Positions 6,452-19,649 of a stretch of 64,000 nt of DNA are shown in pieces (positions within the stretch are counted from its first letter, which is position 1; every line of letters starts with the position of its first letter). The stretch is from contig QCIY01000001.1 of the NCBI GenBank assembly GCA_003216415.1, positions 186,001-250,000 on the forward strand. The letters are read 5' to 3'. Under the pieces are notes generated by a model. The model was not told the origin of the DNA. It saw nothing but the letters and a program-made list of their open reading frames with translations, and did not search any database. This stretch comes from Prochlorococcus sp. AG-402-O16 (GTDB lineage: Bacteria; Cyanobacteriota; Cyanobacteriia; PCC-6307; Cyanobiaceae). Both the position numbers and the translations under genes were made by a program.

Positions 6452-6703
6452 TTGTGCTCGGCAACACCTGAATTTCTTTTAGTTAAGCCTGGCGATTATG
6501 TAGCAATCAAAAGTGAAAAAATTTGCGAGGATGCTAAAGAAAGGAATAAAAATTATTGGGTCGGTCAAGTTATTGACTGTATTGGAGGAGCTAGAAATCC
6601 AAATTCATGGACCTTGTTTCAAGTAGCCAATATTGATAATGGAGAAATCAGTATAATTAATGCTGATATTGTAGAAAAGATTTTGAAACCTTCTGAAAGG
6701 TAA
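6452..6703 (+). CDS. DUF3104-family small protein
   Basis: An 83-residue protein whose only plausible start is TTG 6452. It contains FLLVKPGDYVAIK, then YWVGQVIDCIGGARNP and LFQVANIDNGEISIINADIV. This small beta-rich pattern of a 'KPGD.V' strand, 'WW/YWVGQVI..IGGAR' and a closing 'D.G.I..INAD' is that of the DUF3104 family in marine picocyanobacteria, whose function is not known. The SH3-like strand pattern might bind protein or nucleic acid. A LexA-like site lies in its promoter, which raises the possibility of damage or stress induction. Confidence 0.65.
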   Translation: MCSATPEFLLVKPGDYVAIKSEKICEDAKERNKNYWVGQVIDCIGGARNPNSWTLFQVANIDNGEISIINADIVEKILKPSER

Positions 6704-6776
6704 GCTTTTGGAAAACTAAATAAACTTCTTTAAGTATTACAAAACCAAAAGACAAAAAGGATAATTTTAGAGGGCA

Positions 6777-7667
6777 TCATCCCAGTTCCAAGCAAGCAAG
6801 TCCGTACACTTGATTCATTGGGCAGGTAGGTTGAATACCTTTATACATTCTATAAGTTTTTGATATTTCCTTAAATCCCAAACTTGATAAAAGATAATTT
6901 GCATAAGGGTTAAGATTAGAGCAATCCAATAAGATTTGGGAATCCAAATCACTAACTAACTCCCGGATCAAAAGTTCAGCAAGTGGAGGAGTATCAGCCA
7001 AAAGAGGTCCGATTCTCCAGCCTTGCTCATTATCCTCCAAGACACAAGGTCTTATCCTGCCAAATCCATGGCACATCCTATTATTATCGACAATTGCACT
7101 CACATTGCCATGAGAATTTTTCAACCAGTCATTTAAAAAATGTGGTCTGGGACTAGGTTCTCTCTGATCATCGTAAATTAAAACTGCTTCAGAAGAAATT
7201 TTATCCCCAGGGACAACTTTAAAAGAGTGAAATTGATCTTTATAGAAATAGCTCAATGGTAAATTTTGAAAACCATTTAATTTCCAGCGATTTGTAATTG
7301 AAGACTTTCTAAAACCCCACTTTTGGTAATCATTAAATCTATCTGGAGCAGCCTCAAGACCTATACAATCAACATTCTTTAAATAATCAAGTGCATGTTT
7401 CCATAATCTCACTCCATATCCATTATTTCGGAATTCTTTTTTTACGATAAATAAACCTATAAAACCATATGAAGAATTATACTTAATACACGCAATAGAA
7501 CCTATAGGATTATCGTCAAGGCACGCAACCCATACTCCTTGTTTATCTGTATTTCTATAAATTGAAACATCATCCATTCCAGGAGAAAATCCTTCTAACC
7601 TTGCCCAATTTGTAACTTCTGGTATTTCATTTGTAGATATCAATCTAATTGAAAATTTTTCCTTCAT
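6777..7667 (-). CDS. GNAT-family N-acetyltransferase, two-domain
   Basis: This 296-residue protein starts at ATG 7667. The N-terminal half is a typical GNAT fold: GVWVACLDDNPIGSIACI (beta strands), then FIVKKEFRNNGYGVRLWKHA. The R-N-N-G-Y-G segment is the acetyl-CoA pyrophosphate-binding loop, near residues 79-84. DRFNDYQKWGFRKSS matches motif B. The C-terminal half (from about residue 165) looks like a second, weaker GNAT-like domain ending in GFKEISKTYRMYKG, as in YitH-type acetyltransferases. The substrate cannot be told from sequence. It stands alone between convergent and divergent neighbours. Confidence 0.8.
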   Translation of the reverse strand: MKEKFSIRLISTNEIPEVTNWARLEGFSPGMDDVSIYRNTDKQGVWVACLDDNPIGSIACIKYNSSYGFIGLFIVKKEFRNNGYGVRLWKHALDYLKNVDCIGLEAAPDRFNDYQKWGFRKSSITNRWKLNGFQNLPLSYFYKDQFHSFKVVPGDKISSEAVLIYDDQREPSPRPHFLNDWLKNSHGNVSAIVDNNRMCHGFGRIRPCVLEDNEQGWRIGPLLADTPPLAELLIRELVSDLDSQILLDCSNLNPYANYLLSSLGFKEISKTYRMYKGIQPTCPMNQVYGLACLELG

Positions 7668-7825
7668 AGAAATATTTTAACTAGGAAAAATTAGAATTTT
7701 CAAAGGGAATATTAATTAATTTGATTAATTCTTAAAAATCATACACTTTGTTTTAAGTAGCTAAAAAACTTTAGTTATTTGCAATTTATCCTCTGATATA
7801 TTTAATACTATTGATAGAAATAAAA

Positions 7826-9217
7826 ATGAAAATTTCTGATAAATTTCATTTAGAAGATATCTATAAATTAAAAAATACAGTTCTCACTGGAAAAACGGAA
7901 GATATAAACTGGAGGATTAAACAGATCAATATAGTTTCAAAACTATTGGATGAAAATAAAAAAGAGATAATTAAATCCCTTTTTGTTGATCTAGGAAAAT
8001 CTCAAATTGAAGGGCTTTCAGAAATCCTTTTAGTCAAAGAAGAAATTTCACTGATAAAAAAGAGACTTAATTCTTGGATGCGTCCAAAAAAGATTGCAAC
8101 ACCTTTTTATCTATTTCCATCATCTTCGAAAGTTATTTATGAACCTCTTGGTTGTGTTTTAATTCTTGGTCCATATAATTATCCATTGCTGTATGTTTTA
8201 AAGCCATTGGTGAACATTCTCTCAGCAGGAAATACTGCAGTTATAAAACCCTCAGAGAAATGTCCTTCAACGTCAAAACTTATTAAAAAACTTACTTCTA
8301 AATATTTCCAAAAAGATGTCCTCCTTACATTAGAGGGTGATTATAAACAATCAATAAAATTAATTAAGCAAAACTTTGACCATATTTTTTTCACAGGAAG
8401 TACAGAAACAGGAAAATCTATTATGAAATTGGCTTCAAAAAACTTAACTCCATTAACCCTTGAATTAAGCGGAACAAATCCTGTAATTATTTTCAAGAAT
8501 GCAAATTTAGAAATTGCTGCGAAAAGAATTGTTTGGGGTAAATTTTTTAATTCTGGTCAATCTTGCATGGCTCCCAATCATATATTTGTAGATAAAGAAG
8601 TTGAAAATAATTTTATAGAAAAATTAAAGCAATGCATAGTAAGTTTTTACGGAGAAGATCCAATTATTTCCGAAAACTTATCTAAATTAGAAAAAAAGCA
8701 ATTTTCATCGACTGTAGAAATTCTCAAACGATATAAAAAAGAAAAAAGAATTTTATATGGGGGAACTTTCAGTAAGGAAAAGTTAAAAATATCTCCTACA
8801 ATTTTGAGAACTAAATTAGATGAAACAGAAATTTTACAAAAAGAATTATTCAATCCATTACTTCCTGTAGTTGGAATGAAAAATAAAGAATCTGCTTTAA
8901 GACAGATTAATGAAACATCAAAGCCATTGGCAATCTACTTATTTGGAGGCAACAAAAAAATCCATAATCAAATTTCAAGACTAACCAGCTCAGGAACCGT
9001 TTGTATTAATGATGTTATGTTACCAGTCCTAATTCCAAATTTACCATTTGGTGGTGTTGGGCAGAGTGGAATTGGTAAATTTCATGGAGAGGAGGGTTTT
9101 CGAAACTTTTCAAATCAAAAATCTATTACTTTTAAGGGTTTTTTATTAGATTTAAATCTTAGGTATCCTCCCTACGAAAGAGTAAAGAAATTTTTAAAGT
9201 TTTTTTTTAAGATTTAA
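7826..9217 (+). CDS. NAD(P)-dependent aldehyde dehydrogenase, class 3-like
   Basis: ATG 7826 is preferred over the in-frame TTG at 7811, giving 463 residues. Catalytic elements are visible: FFTGSTETGKSIMK (cofactor loop), the general-base Glu in LTLELSGTNPVI, and the nucleophile Cys in FFNSGQSCMAPN. The C-terminus ends with a hydrophobic Phe/Leu-rich segment (ERVKKFLKFFFKI), as in membrane-associated fatty-aldehyde dehydrogenases of the ALDH3 group. In cyanobacteria such enzymes oxidise long-chain aldehydes to fatty acids, so this one likely acts at the membrane. The aldehyde specificity is inferred from family and tail, not proven. Confidence 0.85.
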   Translation: MKISDKFHLEDIYKLKNTVLTGKTEDINWRIKQINIVSKLLDENKKEIIKSLFVDLGKSQIEGLSEILLVKEEISLIKKRLNSWMRPKKIATPFYLFPSSSKVIYEPLGCVLILGPYNYPLLYVLKPLVNILSAGNTAVIKPSEKCPSTSKLIKKLTSKYFQKDVLLTLEGDYKQSIKLIKQNFDHIFFTGSTETGKSIMKLASKNLTPLTLELSGTNPVIIFKNANLEIAAKRIVWGKFFNSGQSCMAPNHIFVDKEVENNFIEKLKQCIVSFYGEDPIISENLSKLEKKQFSSTVEILKRYKKEKRILYGGTFSKEKLKISPTILRTKLDETEILQKELFNPLLPVVGMKNKESALRQINETSKPLAIYLFGGNKKIHNQISRLTSSGTVCINDVMLPVLIPNLPFGGVGQSGIGKFHGEEGFRNFSNQKSITFKGFLLDLNLRYPPYERVKKFLKFFFKI

Positions 9218-9289
9218 ATTACTTAAATTGTTTTCAAAAACCTAGCGATTTTTAATTAAGAGTTTATCTTTAAATAAACAACGAAGTTA

Positions 9290-10051
9290 ATGAAATTATT
9301 ATTTTTAGTAATTGCGATCTTTATTAATTTTTTTAATAACTCATTGATAAAATCAGAAGAAAGGATTGATTCAGCAAATAATACAATTGAGAATATTGCT
9401 AAAAAAGAATCAATTTCTGAAGATAAAACTGAAATAAGAAAAATTCATATCGTAAAAATTGGAGATACAATTTCAAGTATTTCAAAGTTCTATTCAATAA
9501 ATAAAGATTTAATTATTAAATTAAATAATTTAAAAAATGAAAATTACATCTATGTTGGCCAAAATCTTATTGTCTCTGAACCTACTGAAAATTCACAACA
9601 ACAATCAGATTTAATCAATAATTATCATATTGTTCAAATAGGTGAAAATCTTACAGAAATATCAAATAAATACAAGTTAAATTTAGGATATTTGGTTGGA
9701 ATTAATAATCTCAAGAATCCAGATTCTATAAAAGTTGGGGAAAAGCTCTTATTAAGCAAAAACAATCTAATTAGTTTAGGTAATGATCAAATAATTAAAA
9801 ATAAAAAAAATAATGAATTACTTGAGTTAGATAAAATAATTTATGGTCCAATAATTATTCAAAGTAAATCTTATGAATTAATTAAAGGGAGAAAAGTTTT
9901 AAATGTACTAAATCAAGACAATAAAAAACTGATTCTTTCAATTAATTGCGATAAAAATGAATTAGATGTAAGAATCCCAGGCAGAAAATGGAGGGGAGTG
10001 GAGCCTGCTAAAGAAGAATTCGAAAAAAATTTAATAAATGATTTTTGTTAA
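9290..10051 (+). CDS. Secreted LysM-repeat protein
   Basis: A 253-residue protein with an ATG start. It has an N-terminal signal peptide or anchor (KLLFLVIAIFINFFNN) and two LysM modules of about 44 residues at roughly 52-95 (HIVKIGDTISSISKFYSI ... YVGQNLIV) and 109-153 (YHIVQIGENLTEISNKYKL ... VGEKLLL). LysM binds peptidoglycan, so the protein is likely periplasmic and attached to the cell wall. The C-terminal ~70 residues lack a recognised hydrolase domain; they end GRKWRGVEPAKEEFEKNL and include one Cys pair. Its role may be wall binding or remodelling; no enzyme activity is visible. Confidence 0.75.
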   Translation: MKLLFLVIAIFINFFNNSLIKSEERIDSANNTIENIAKKESISEDKTEIRKIHIVKIGDTISSISKFYSINKDLIIKLNNLKNENYIYVGQNLIVSEPTENSQQQSDLINNYHIVQIGENLTEISNKYKLNLGYLVGINNLKNPDSIKVGEKLLLSKNNLISLGNDQIIKNKKNNELLELDKIIYGPIIIQSKSYELIKGRKVLNVLNQDNKKLILSINCDKNELDVRIPGRKWRGVEPAKEEFEKNLINDFC

Positions 10052-10131
10052 AACTTTTAATTAATATGTGTGAATAATTTGTCTAAGACTATTAATGATG
10101 GGTTATTGTTTAAAAAGTTAAATTAAAAGAA

Positions 10132-10341
10132 ATGGCAATTTCAAGAGGAGATCTCGTGAGAGTAAAAAGACCAGAATCATATTGGTACAATGAATTAGGT
10201 AAAGTTGCTTCTGTTGATGAATCAGGTATCAAATATAACTGTGTAGTTAGATTTGATAAAGTAAATTACAATGGCATAAGCGGTACTGAAGGTGGAATGA
10301 ATACAAATAATTTTGCTGAAAGTGAATTAGAGAAAGCTTAA
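10132..10341 (+). CDS. psaE: Photosystem I reaction centre subunit IV (PsaE)
   Basis: A 69-residue protein with an ATG start. It opens [20 protein letters not shown] and continues with a compact SH3-like beta barrel ([37 protein letters not shown]), the hallmark of PsaE. PsaE sits on the stromal/cytoplasmic face of photosystem I, helps dock ferredoxin and flavodoxin, and supports cyclic electron flow. Length is normal. The stop is followed after four bases by the TTG start of mutM, suggesting a shared transcript. Confidence 0.95.
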   Translation: MAISRGDLVRVKRPESYWYNELGKVASVDESGIKYNCVVRFDKVNYNGISGTEGGMNTNNFAESELEKA

Positions 10342-10345
10342 ATAA

Positions 10346-11227
10346 TTGCCTGAGTTACCTGAAGTAGAAACTGTTAGAAGAGGTTTAGAGCAAAAACTTA
10401 ATAACTTTATTGTCAAAAAAGTAGAAGTCTGTAGGGATTCAAATGTAGCTTTTCCCCCTGAAAAGGAAGAATTTATAAATGGACTTCGAAAATCGCTTTT
10501 TTACAAATGGAATAGGAGAGGAAAATATTTAATAGCTGAATTAAAAAAAATAGAAAATGAGAATATTCAATTTAATGAAAAAATGATATTAAAACATAAT
10601 GGATTTCTTGTAGTTCATTTAAGAATGACTGGATATTTCAAATTTATTAATAACTCTATTCCCCCATGTAAACATACAAGAATAAGATTTTTCGATAAAA
10701 AAAATAATGAGCTTAGGTACATTGATGTAAGAAGTTTTGGTCAAATGTGGTGGATTAAGGAAGGTTTATCGCTTAACAAAATAATCAAAGGATTAGGTTC
10801 ATTAGGTCCAGAACCATTCTCTAAGGACTTTAATGCGAATTACCTTAAAAAAGTCATTGCTAAAAGAACAAAATCTATAAAAGCTATTTTATTAGATCAA
10901 ACTATAGTTGCAGGTATAGGAAATATTTATGCTGATGAAAGTTTATATTCGGCTGGGATCTCACCTTTCAGGGAAGCTAAAACATTAAAGGAGAATGAGT
11001 TAATTAATCTTAAAGAATCAATTGTTAATGTATTAAAAAAAAGTATAGGTTCTGGGGGGACAACATTTAGTGATTTTAGAGACTTAGAAGGAGAAAATGG
11101 AAATTTTGGTTTACAAACTAATGTCTACAGGAGAACAGGTAAAGAATGTCGCAAATGTAGAAATTTAATTGAAAAGCAAAAAATTGCTGGAAGAAGTACC
11201 CATTGGTGTCCAAATTGTCAAAAATAA
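10346..11227 (+). CDS. mutM: Formamidopyrimidine-DNA glycosylase (Fpg/MutM)
   Basis: A 293-residue protein starting at TTG 10346, right after psaE. The processed N-terminus [14 protein letters not shown] is diagnostic: Pro2 is the Schiff-base nucleophile and Glu3 the general acid. RRGKYLI carries the conserved Lys. The helix-two-turn-helix region ([19 protein letters not shown]) and a C-terminal zinc finger with Cys-X2-Cys (CRKC) and Cys-X2-Cys (CPNC) are intact. The enzyme removes 8-oxoguanine and formamidopyrimidines, which form under photosynthetic oxidative stress. The TTG start is needed because no ATG lies upstream in frame before psaE. Confidence 0.95.
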   Translation: MPELPEVETVRRGLEQKLNNFIVKKVEVCRDSNVAFPPEKEEFINGLRKSLFYKWNRRGKYLIAELKKIENENIQFNEKMILKHNGFLVVHLRMTGYFKFINNSIPPCKHTRIRFFDKKNNELRYIDVRSFGQMWWIKEGLSLNKIIKGLGSLGPEPFSKDFNANYLKKVIAKRTKSIKAILLDQTIVAGIGNIYADESLYSAGISPFREAKTLKENELINLKESIVNVLKKSIGSGGTTFSDFRDLEGENGNFGLQTNVYRRTGKECRKCRNLIEKQKIAGRSTHWCPNCQK

Positions 11228-11230
11228 AAA

Positions 11231-11264
11231 AGGACTCACTCTATAAGAGTAAGCCCTTTTAAAT
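11231..11264. terminator. Bidirectional intrinsic terminator between mutM and the rRNA operon
   Basis: An imperfect inverted repeat, AAAGGACTCACTCT / AGAGTAAGCCCTTT, around a short loop pairs over most of its length. It is flanked by A-rich DNA on the left and T-rich DNA on the right. It would end both mutM transcription (plus) and the rRNA operon after 5S (minus). Confidence 0.7.
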
Positions 11265-11269
11265 ATTTT

Positions 11270-11387
11270 ACCTGGCATTGAGCTATTTTCTCAAGGGGCT
11301 ACCCCCTAAATATTTTCGCCGCTGATGCGTTTCACAACCGAGTTCGAGATGGATCGGAGTGGGTCCACATCGCCATGAACACCAGGA
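11270..11387 (-). rRNA. rrf: 5S ribosomal RNA
   Basis: Read on the minus strand, the sequence begins near TCCTGGTGTTCATGGCG, contains CCACTCCGATCCATCTCGAA and ends near CAATGCCAGGT. The ends pair (CCTGG with CCAGG) as in the 5S helix I. The length of about 118 bases is normal. It lies 65 bases after the 23S gene; ends may shift by a few bases. Confidence 0.9.
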
Positions 11388-11452
11388 TAGTGTGAACCTT
11401 GAGAACTGCATAGAAAATTATATAACTTTTAAAACAATAAATTAAGTTTATT

Positions 11453-14328
<2,876 letters not shown>

Positions 14329-14581
14329 ATAACTTCAAAAATTGAAGCATCAGCTTAATAGAATTGTTATTAATGCAATTGCACAAATAATAAATCTGCA
14401 TCATTAAAGATGCTTATTGTCTTTAAAAATAATCTATGCAGTTGTCAAGGTTCTCTGAATTCAATGAAATTAATTCAATGAATCCAGCATCTTAATAGTT
14501 TTTATTAGGAAGCTAGATTCGTTCAGAATTTGATCACAACTCAAAACATTTCCTTAAATTTATGTAAGAGGTGGTGAACAG

Positions 14582-14654
14582 TGGAGGTAAGCGGACTCGA
14601 ACCGCTGACATCCTGCTTGCAAAGCAGGCGCTCTACCAACTGAGCTATACCCCC
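14582..14654 (-). tRNA. trnA-UGC: tRNA-Ala (anticodon TGC)
   Basis: The 73-base gene reads GGGGGTATAGCTCAGTTGG at its 5' end; the anticodon loop TTTGCAA carries TGC, and the TTCGAGTC T-loop and TACCTCC acceptor strand pair correctly. It lies inside the rRNA spacer, so it is cotranscribed with the rRNAs. CCA is not encoded. Confidence 0.95.
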
Positions 14655-14666
14655 AACATAGAGATA

Positions 14667-14740
<74 letters not shown>

Positions 14741-14865
14741 AGGAAAAGTAATGGGTGTGACCTAGAAAAAACTTAGGAAATGAAATTCTTAATTATTAAT
14801 TTAAGAATGTGAGATACCGATCGACCTAAGGTGACAAAATTAAATATTAAACATTTTGTTGTCTC

Positions 14866-16353
<1,488 letters not shown>

Positions 16354-16964
16354 TGTTCAAATCCTTTTGTAGATAAATCTACTCAATATGAATTGCATTC
16401 TCCAAATAAAAATAAGATTGACTTAAATTATTTAGGTTCAGCCTCCTTAAATAAATAAGGATTACTTTGAGTGCACATTAAAAATATTTCAAAGTGACTT
16501 TCCAAGATCTCAGATCCGTTGGTTTCCAAAAAACTAAAAGTTAGCAATTGAAAACAATTTATATATTCTTGACGGGACCTCACACCTTTATTGCAAATAC
16601 ATCTCAAAATTACCAATTTTAAATTTGATAAAAATTTGACGCAATAAAAGCATCAGTTCCTAAGTTTTAAATTTTCTAGGTGCAGAGTTAAACAACAAGT
16701 GAATAACTCATTTAGAAGGGAAAACCCTTCTTCTGGCTGAAGATAATGACCGAAATCAAATCTCCAAATAATTCATTAATTTACCAAAAATTAGATTTAA
16801 GATAATTGCTTGAATAATGCAAAAAAAAATATTTTTGCCCAGAAGAAAATACTAAACCATCCGACTGTAATTATGCAACCTTTTATACAAAAATTTTTTA
16901 TTAATTTTTTATTTGTTCAAAGTCTCTTTAAACAACTAGGCTTAAATAAAGGGATATAAATGAA
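16354..16964. other. Intergenic region between the rRNA operon and the invertase gene
   Basis: These 611 AT-rich bases separate two divergent units and must hold the rRNA promoter and leader (minus) and the invertase promoter (plus). A 62-codon minus-strand frame at 16428-16616 has no convincing coding features and is probably untranslated leader. A 28-codon plus-strand frame near 16873 is also unconvincing. I could not place a definite -35/-10 pair for the rRNA operon by eye. Confidence 0.6.
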
Positions 16965-18404
16965 ATGGCAGAAAGATTTAGTCAAAAAAATTTAAGAGTA
17001 AGACCAAGTTCTGATGAAGAAAAAATTGTAACAAATGCAAAAAAACACTTCGAAAAGACTTTAGTCGAGATATCAGGCGAATTAGTAGGAAGTGTTGCCG
17101 CACTAGAACACCCAACAAAAAATAAAAAGTTAAATTACGGAGAAATATTTTTAAGAGACAACGTTCCAGTAATGATTTACCTCATTACTCAAAAAAGGTA
17201 CGAAATTGTAAAAAAGTTCCTTAATGTATGCCTTGAGTTACAAAGCACTAATTATCAAACTCGTGGGGTATTCCCTACTAGTTTCGTTGAAGAGAATGGG
17301 AAGCTTATTGGAGACTATGGTCAAAGATCGATTGGCAGAATTACTTCGGCTGATGCAAGTTTATGGTGGCCAATTTTATGTTGGTATTATGTAAATAAAA
17401 GCGGTGATTTTGCTTTTGGGAAAAGTCAAAGCGTTCAAAGAGGTATTCAACTTTTACTAGATCTAGTTCTTCATCCAACATTTGAGGGGACTCCCGTACT
17501 TTTTGTACCAGATTGCGCATTCATGATTGATAGACCTATGGATGTATGGGGGGCACCTCTTGAAGTTGAGGTTTTGCTTCATGGATCTTTAAAAAGCTGT
17601 ATCAATTTAATGGAATTAAGTCGAGCAGATCATGTAAGTAGACTATTAGATCAAAGACTTATTCTCACAAATCAATGGGTTAAAGATTTAGGAAGTTTTC
17701 TCTTAAAACATTATTGGGTTACTAGCCAAACAATGCAAGTCTTAAGAAGAAGGCCAACCGAGCAGTACGGAGATGACCAACACTTCAATGAATTTAATGT
17801 TCAGCCTCAAGTAGTTCCTTCATGGCTTCAAGATTGGTTAGAGAATAGAGGTGGATATTTAATAGGAAATATTAGAACAGGAAGACCTGACTTTCGATTT
17901 TACAGTTTAGGAAATTCTTTAGCCTGTATGTTTGGAGTTCTCCCTCCCGATGAACAAAGAGCTTTATTTAGATTAGTTTTACACAACAGGCAGCATTTGA
18001 TGGCTCAAATGCCTATGAGAATTTGTCATCCTCATATGGATGTCGAAGAGTGGCAAAACAAAACTGGATCCGATCCTAAAAATTGGCCTTGGAGTTACCA
18101 CAATGGAGGTCATTGGCCGAGTTTGCTTTGGTTTTTTGGTACAGCTGTTCTTTTACACCAAAAAAATTATGCTTCTGATGATGTGATTCTTATGGAAGAG
18201 ATGAAATCTTTAATAGAGGAGTCATATTGGTGTCAGCTTAATCAATTGCCTAAACAAGAATGGGCAGAATACTTTGATGGACCAACGGGCACATGGGTCG
18301 GACAACAATCTAGAACCTACCAAACTTGGACAATCGTTGGTTTTTTGTTAATGAATCACTTCTTAAGAGAAGAAAATAACGATTTAGATATGTTTAAAAT
18401 TTAA
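16965..18404 (+). CDS. Alkaline/neutral invertase (glycoside hydrolase family 100)
   Basis: This 479-residue cytoplasmic protein has an ATG start and would hydrolyse sucrose to glucose and fructose. It carries family GH100 features: a conserved core from about residue 50 (NYGEIFLRDNVPVMIYLI), PTSFVEENGKLIGDYGQRSI, RITSADASLWWPILCWYY, and the C-terminal NWPWSYHNGGHWPSLLWFF. Length matches bacterial members. An acidic residue in the RDNVP segment and another in the Asp-rich FVPDCAFMIDRPMDVWG region are likely catalytic, by family analogy. Prochlorococcus makes sucrose as a compatible solute, so this enzyme probably manages its turnover. There is no signal peptide. Confidence 0.9.
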   Translation: MAERFSQKNLRVRPSSDEEKIVTNAKKHFEKTLVEISGELVGSVAALEHPTKNKKLNYGEIFLRDNVPVMIYLITQKRYEIVKKFLNVCLELQSTNYQTRGVFPTSFVEENGKLIGDYGQRSIGRITSADASLWWPILCWYYVNKSGDFAFGKSQSVQRGIQLLLDLVLHPTFEGTPVLFVPDCAFMIDRPMDVWGAPLEVEVLLHGSLKSCINLMELSRADHVSRLLDQRLILTNQWVKDLGSFLLKHYWVTSQTMQVLRRRPTEQYGDDQHFNEFNVQPQVVPSWLQDWLENRGGYLIGNIRTGRPDFRFYSLGNSLACMFGVLPPDEQRALFRLVLHNRQHLMAQMPMRICHPHMDVEEWQNKTGSDPKNWPWSYHNGGHWPSLLWFFGTAVLLHQKNYASDDVILMEEMKSLIEESYWCQLNQLPKQEWAEYFDGPTGTWVGQQSRTYQTWTIVGFLLMNHFLREENNDLDMFKI

Positions 18405-18406
18405 GC

Positions 18407-18889
18407 CTAAAATAAGCCTAAAGTTAATGATTTATCAATAGGTAAACATGCCCCAATACCAAGATATATTGTTAGAAAAGTTCCGAACAAGAAAACAGCC
18501 ATTGCGATTGGTCTTCTGAATGGATTAGAGAATTTATTTACGTTTTCGATGAAAGGTAAAATCATTAACCCAAGTGGAATTAATGTTTGAAGTGCAATAC
18601 CCAAAAGTTTATTTGGAACAACCCTAAGTATTTGGAAAACTGGATATAGATACCATTCAGGGAGTATTTCTAAGGGGGTCGCGAATGGGTTTGCCTTATC
18701 ACCTAACATTGCTGGATCCAGGACAGCTAAACCTACGACACAAGCAATTGTCCCTAAAATAACTACTGGGAATATATATAATAAATCATTTGGCCAAGCT
18801 GGTTCCCCATAATAGTTATGGCCCATACCTTTAGCTAGTTTTGCTCTTAGTTTTGGATCTGATAGATCTGGTTTTTTTAATGTAGACAT
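18407..18889 (-). CDS. petD: Cytochrome b6-f complex subunit IV (PetD)
   Basis: A 160-residue membrane protein with an ATG start at 18889. It opens [20 protein letters not shown] and contains [19 protein letters not shown], the PEWY quinol-oxidation (Qo) motif. Three membrane helices follow the family pattern. It forms the core of the cytochrome b6f complex with PetB, passing electrons from plastoquinol to plastocyanin. It is transcribed after petB with a 32-base gap. Length is the usual 160. Confidence 0.98.
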   Translation of the reverse strand: MSTLKKPDLSDPKLRAKLAKGMGHNYYGEPAWPNDLLYIFPVVILGTIACVVGLAVLDPAMLGDKANPFATPLEILPEWYLYPVFQILRVVPNKLLGIALQTLIPLGLMILPFIENVNKFSNPFRRPIAMAVFLFGTFLTIYLGIGACLPIDKSLTLGLF

Positions 18890-18921
18890 TTGGAACTCTT
18901 TTGTATTTTAATTGTAGGTGT

Positions 18922-19578
18922 TTATAAAGGACCGGAAATACCCTGTTTACGAATCATTAAAAAATGCATCAACATGAAAACTGCTAATGACCATGGCAAG
19001 ACAAAAGTGTGAAGACTATAAAATCTTGTAAGGGTAGACTGTCCAACACTTTCTCCTCCTCTAAGAAGTTCAACCATAAAATCACCAATTACTGGAATAG
19101 CTGCAGGTACCCCTGAAACAATCTTAACCGCCCAATAACCTACTTGATCCCAAGGCAAAGAATATCCTGTCACACCAAAAGCTACTGTTATGATTGCCAT
19201 TACAACACCTGTAACCCAAGTAAGTTCTCTTGGTCTTTTAAAACCGCCTGTGAGATAAACCCTAAAAACGTGAAGAATTAACATCAAAACCATCATAGAT
19301 GCACTCCATCTATGAACGGATCTAATTAACCATCCAAAACTTACATCAGTCATTAAATAACTTACTGAACTGTAAGCCTGTGTAACTGTTGGCTTATAGT
19401 AAAAAGTCATTGCAAAACCTGTTGCAAATTGAATTAGGAAGCATACTAAAGTTATGCCTCCTAAACAATAAAAAATATTTACGTGAGGGGGTACGTACTT
19501 GGAAGTTACGTCGTCAGTTATGTCCTGAATTTCAAGCCTTTCTTGAAACCAGTCATAAACAGATGAAGAATTCGCCAT
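18922..19578 (-). CDS. petB: Cytochrome b6 (PetB)
   Basis: The start is placed at ATG 19578 ([18 protein letters not shown]), giving 218 residues, the family length; the longer upstream reading would add residues with no family counterpart. Four membrane helices are visible. Paired haem-ligand His residues occur in [20 protein letters not shown] and in [11 protein letters not shown] with FMLMHF; a Cys in VNIFYCLGG is the expected site of the covalently bound extra haem. It lies upstream of petD in an operon and diverges from ctpA, with 71 bases between the starts. Confidence 0.98.
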   Translation of the reverse strand: MANSSSVYDWFQERLEIQDITDDVTSKYVPPHVNIFYCLGGITLVCFLIQFATGFAMTFYYKPTVTQAYSSVSYLMTDVSFGWLIRSVHRWSASMMVLMLILHVFRVYLTGGFKRPRELTWVTGVVMAIITVAFGVTGYSLPWDQVGYWAVKIVSGVPAAIPVIGDFMVELLRGGESVGQSTLTRFYSLHTFVLPWSLAVFMLMHFLMIRKQGISGPL

Positions 19579-19649
19579 CCAAAAAAAAATTAGCTTTGAT
19601 ATAAAGAGCTTACTTAAAATTCTTATACTTGGTGTTAACACTTAACCCA

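Noticed and set aside
2450-6750. A prophage or insertion sequence explaining the small-gene stretch
   Set aside because: No integrase, transposase, terminal inverted repeats, target duplications or phage structural genes were seen.
16428-16616. A 62-codon minus-strand frame upstream of 16S
   Set aside because: No coherent protein composition or start signal; it lies in the likely rRNA leader and promoter region.
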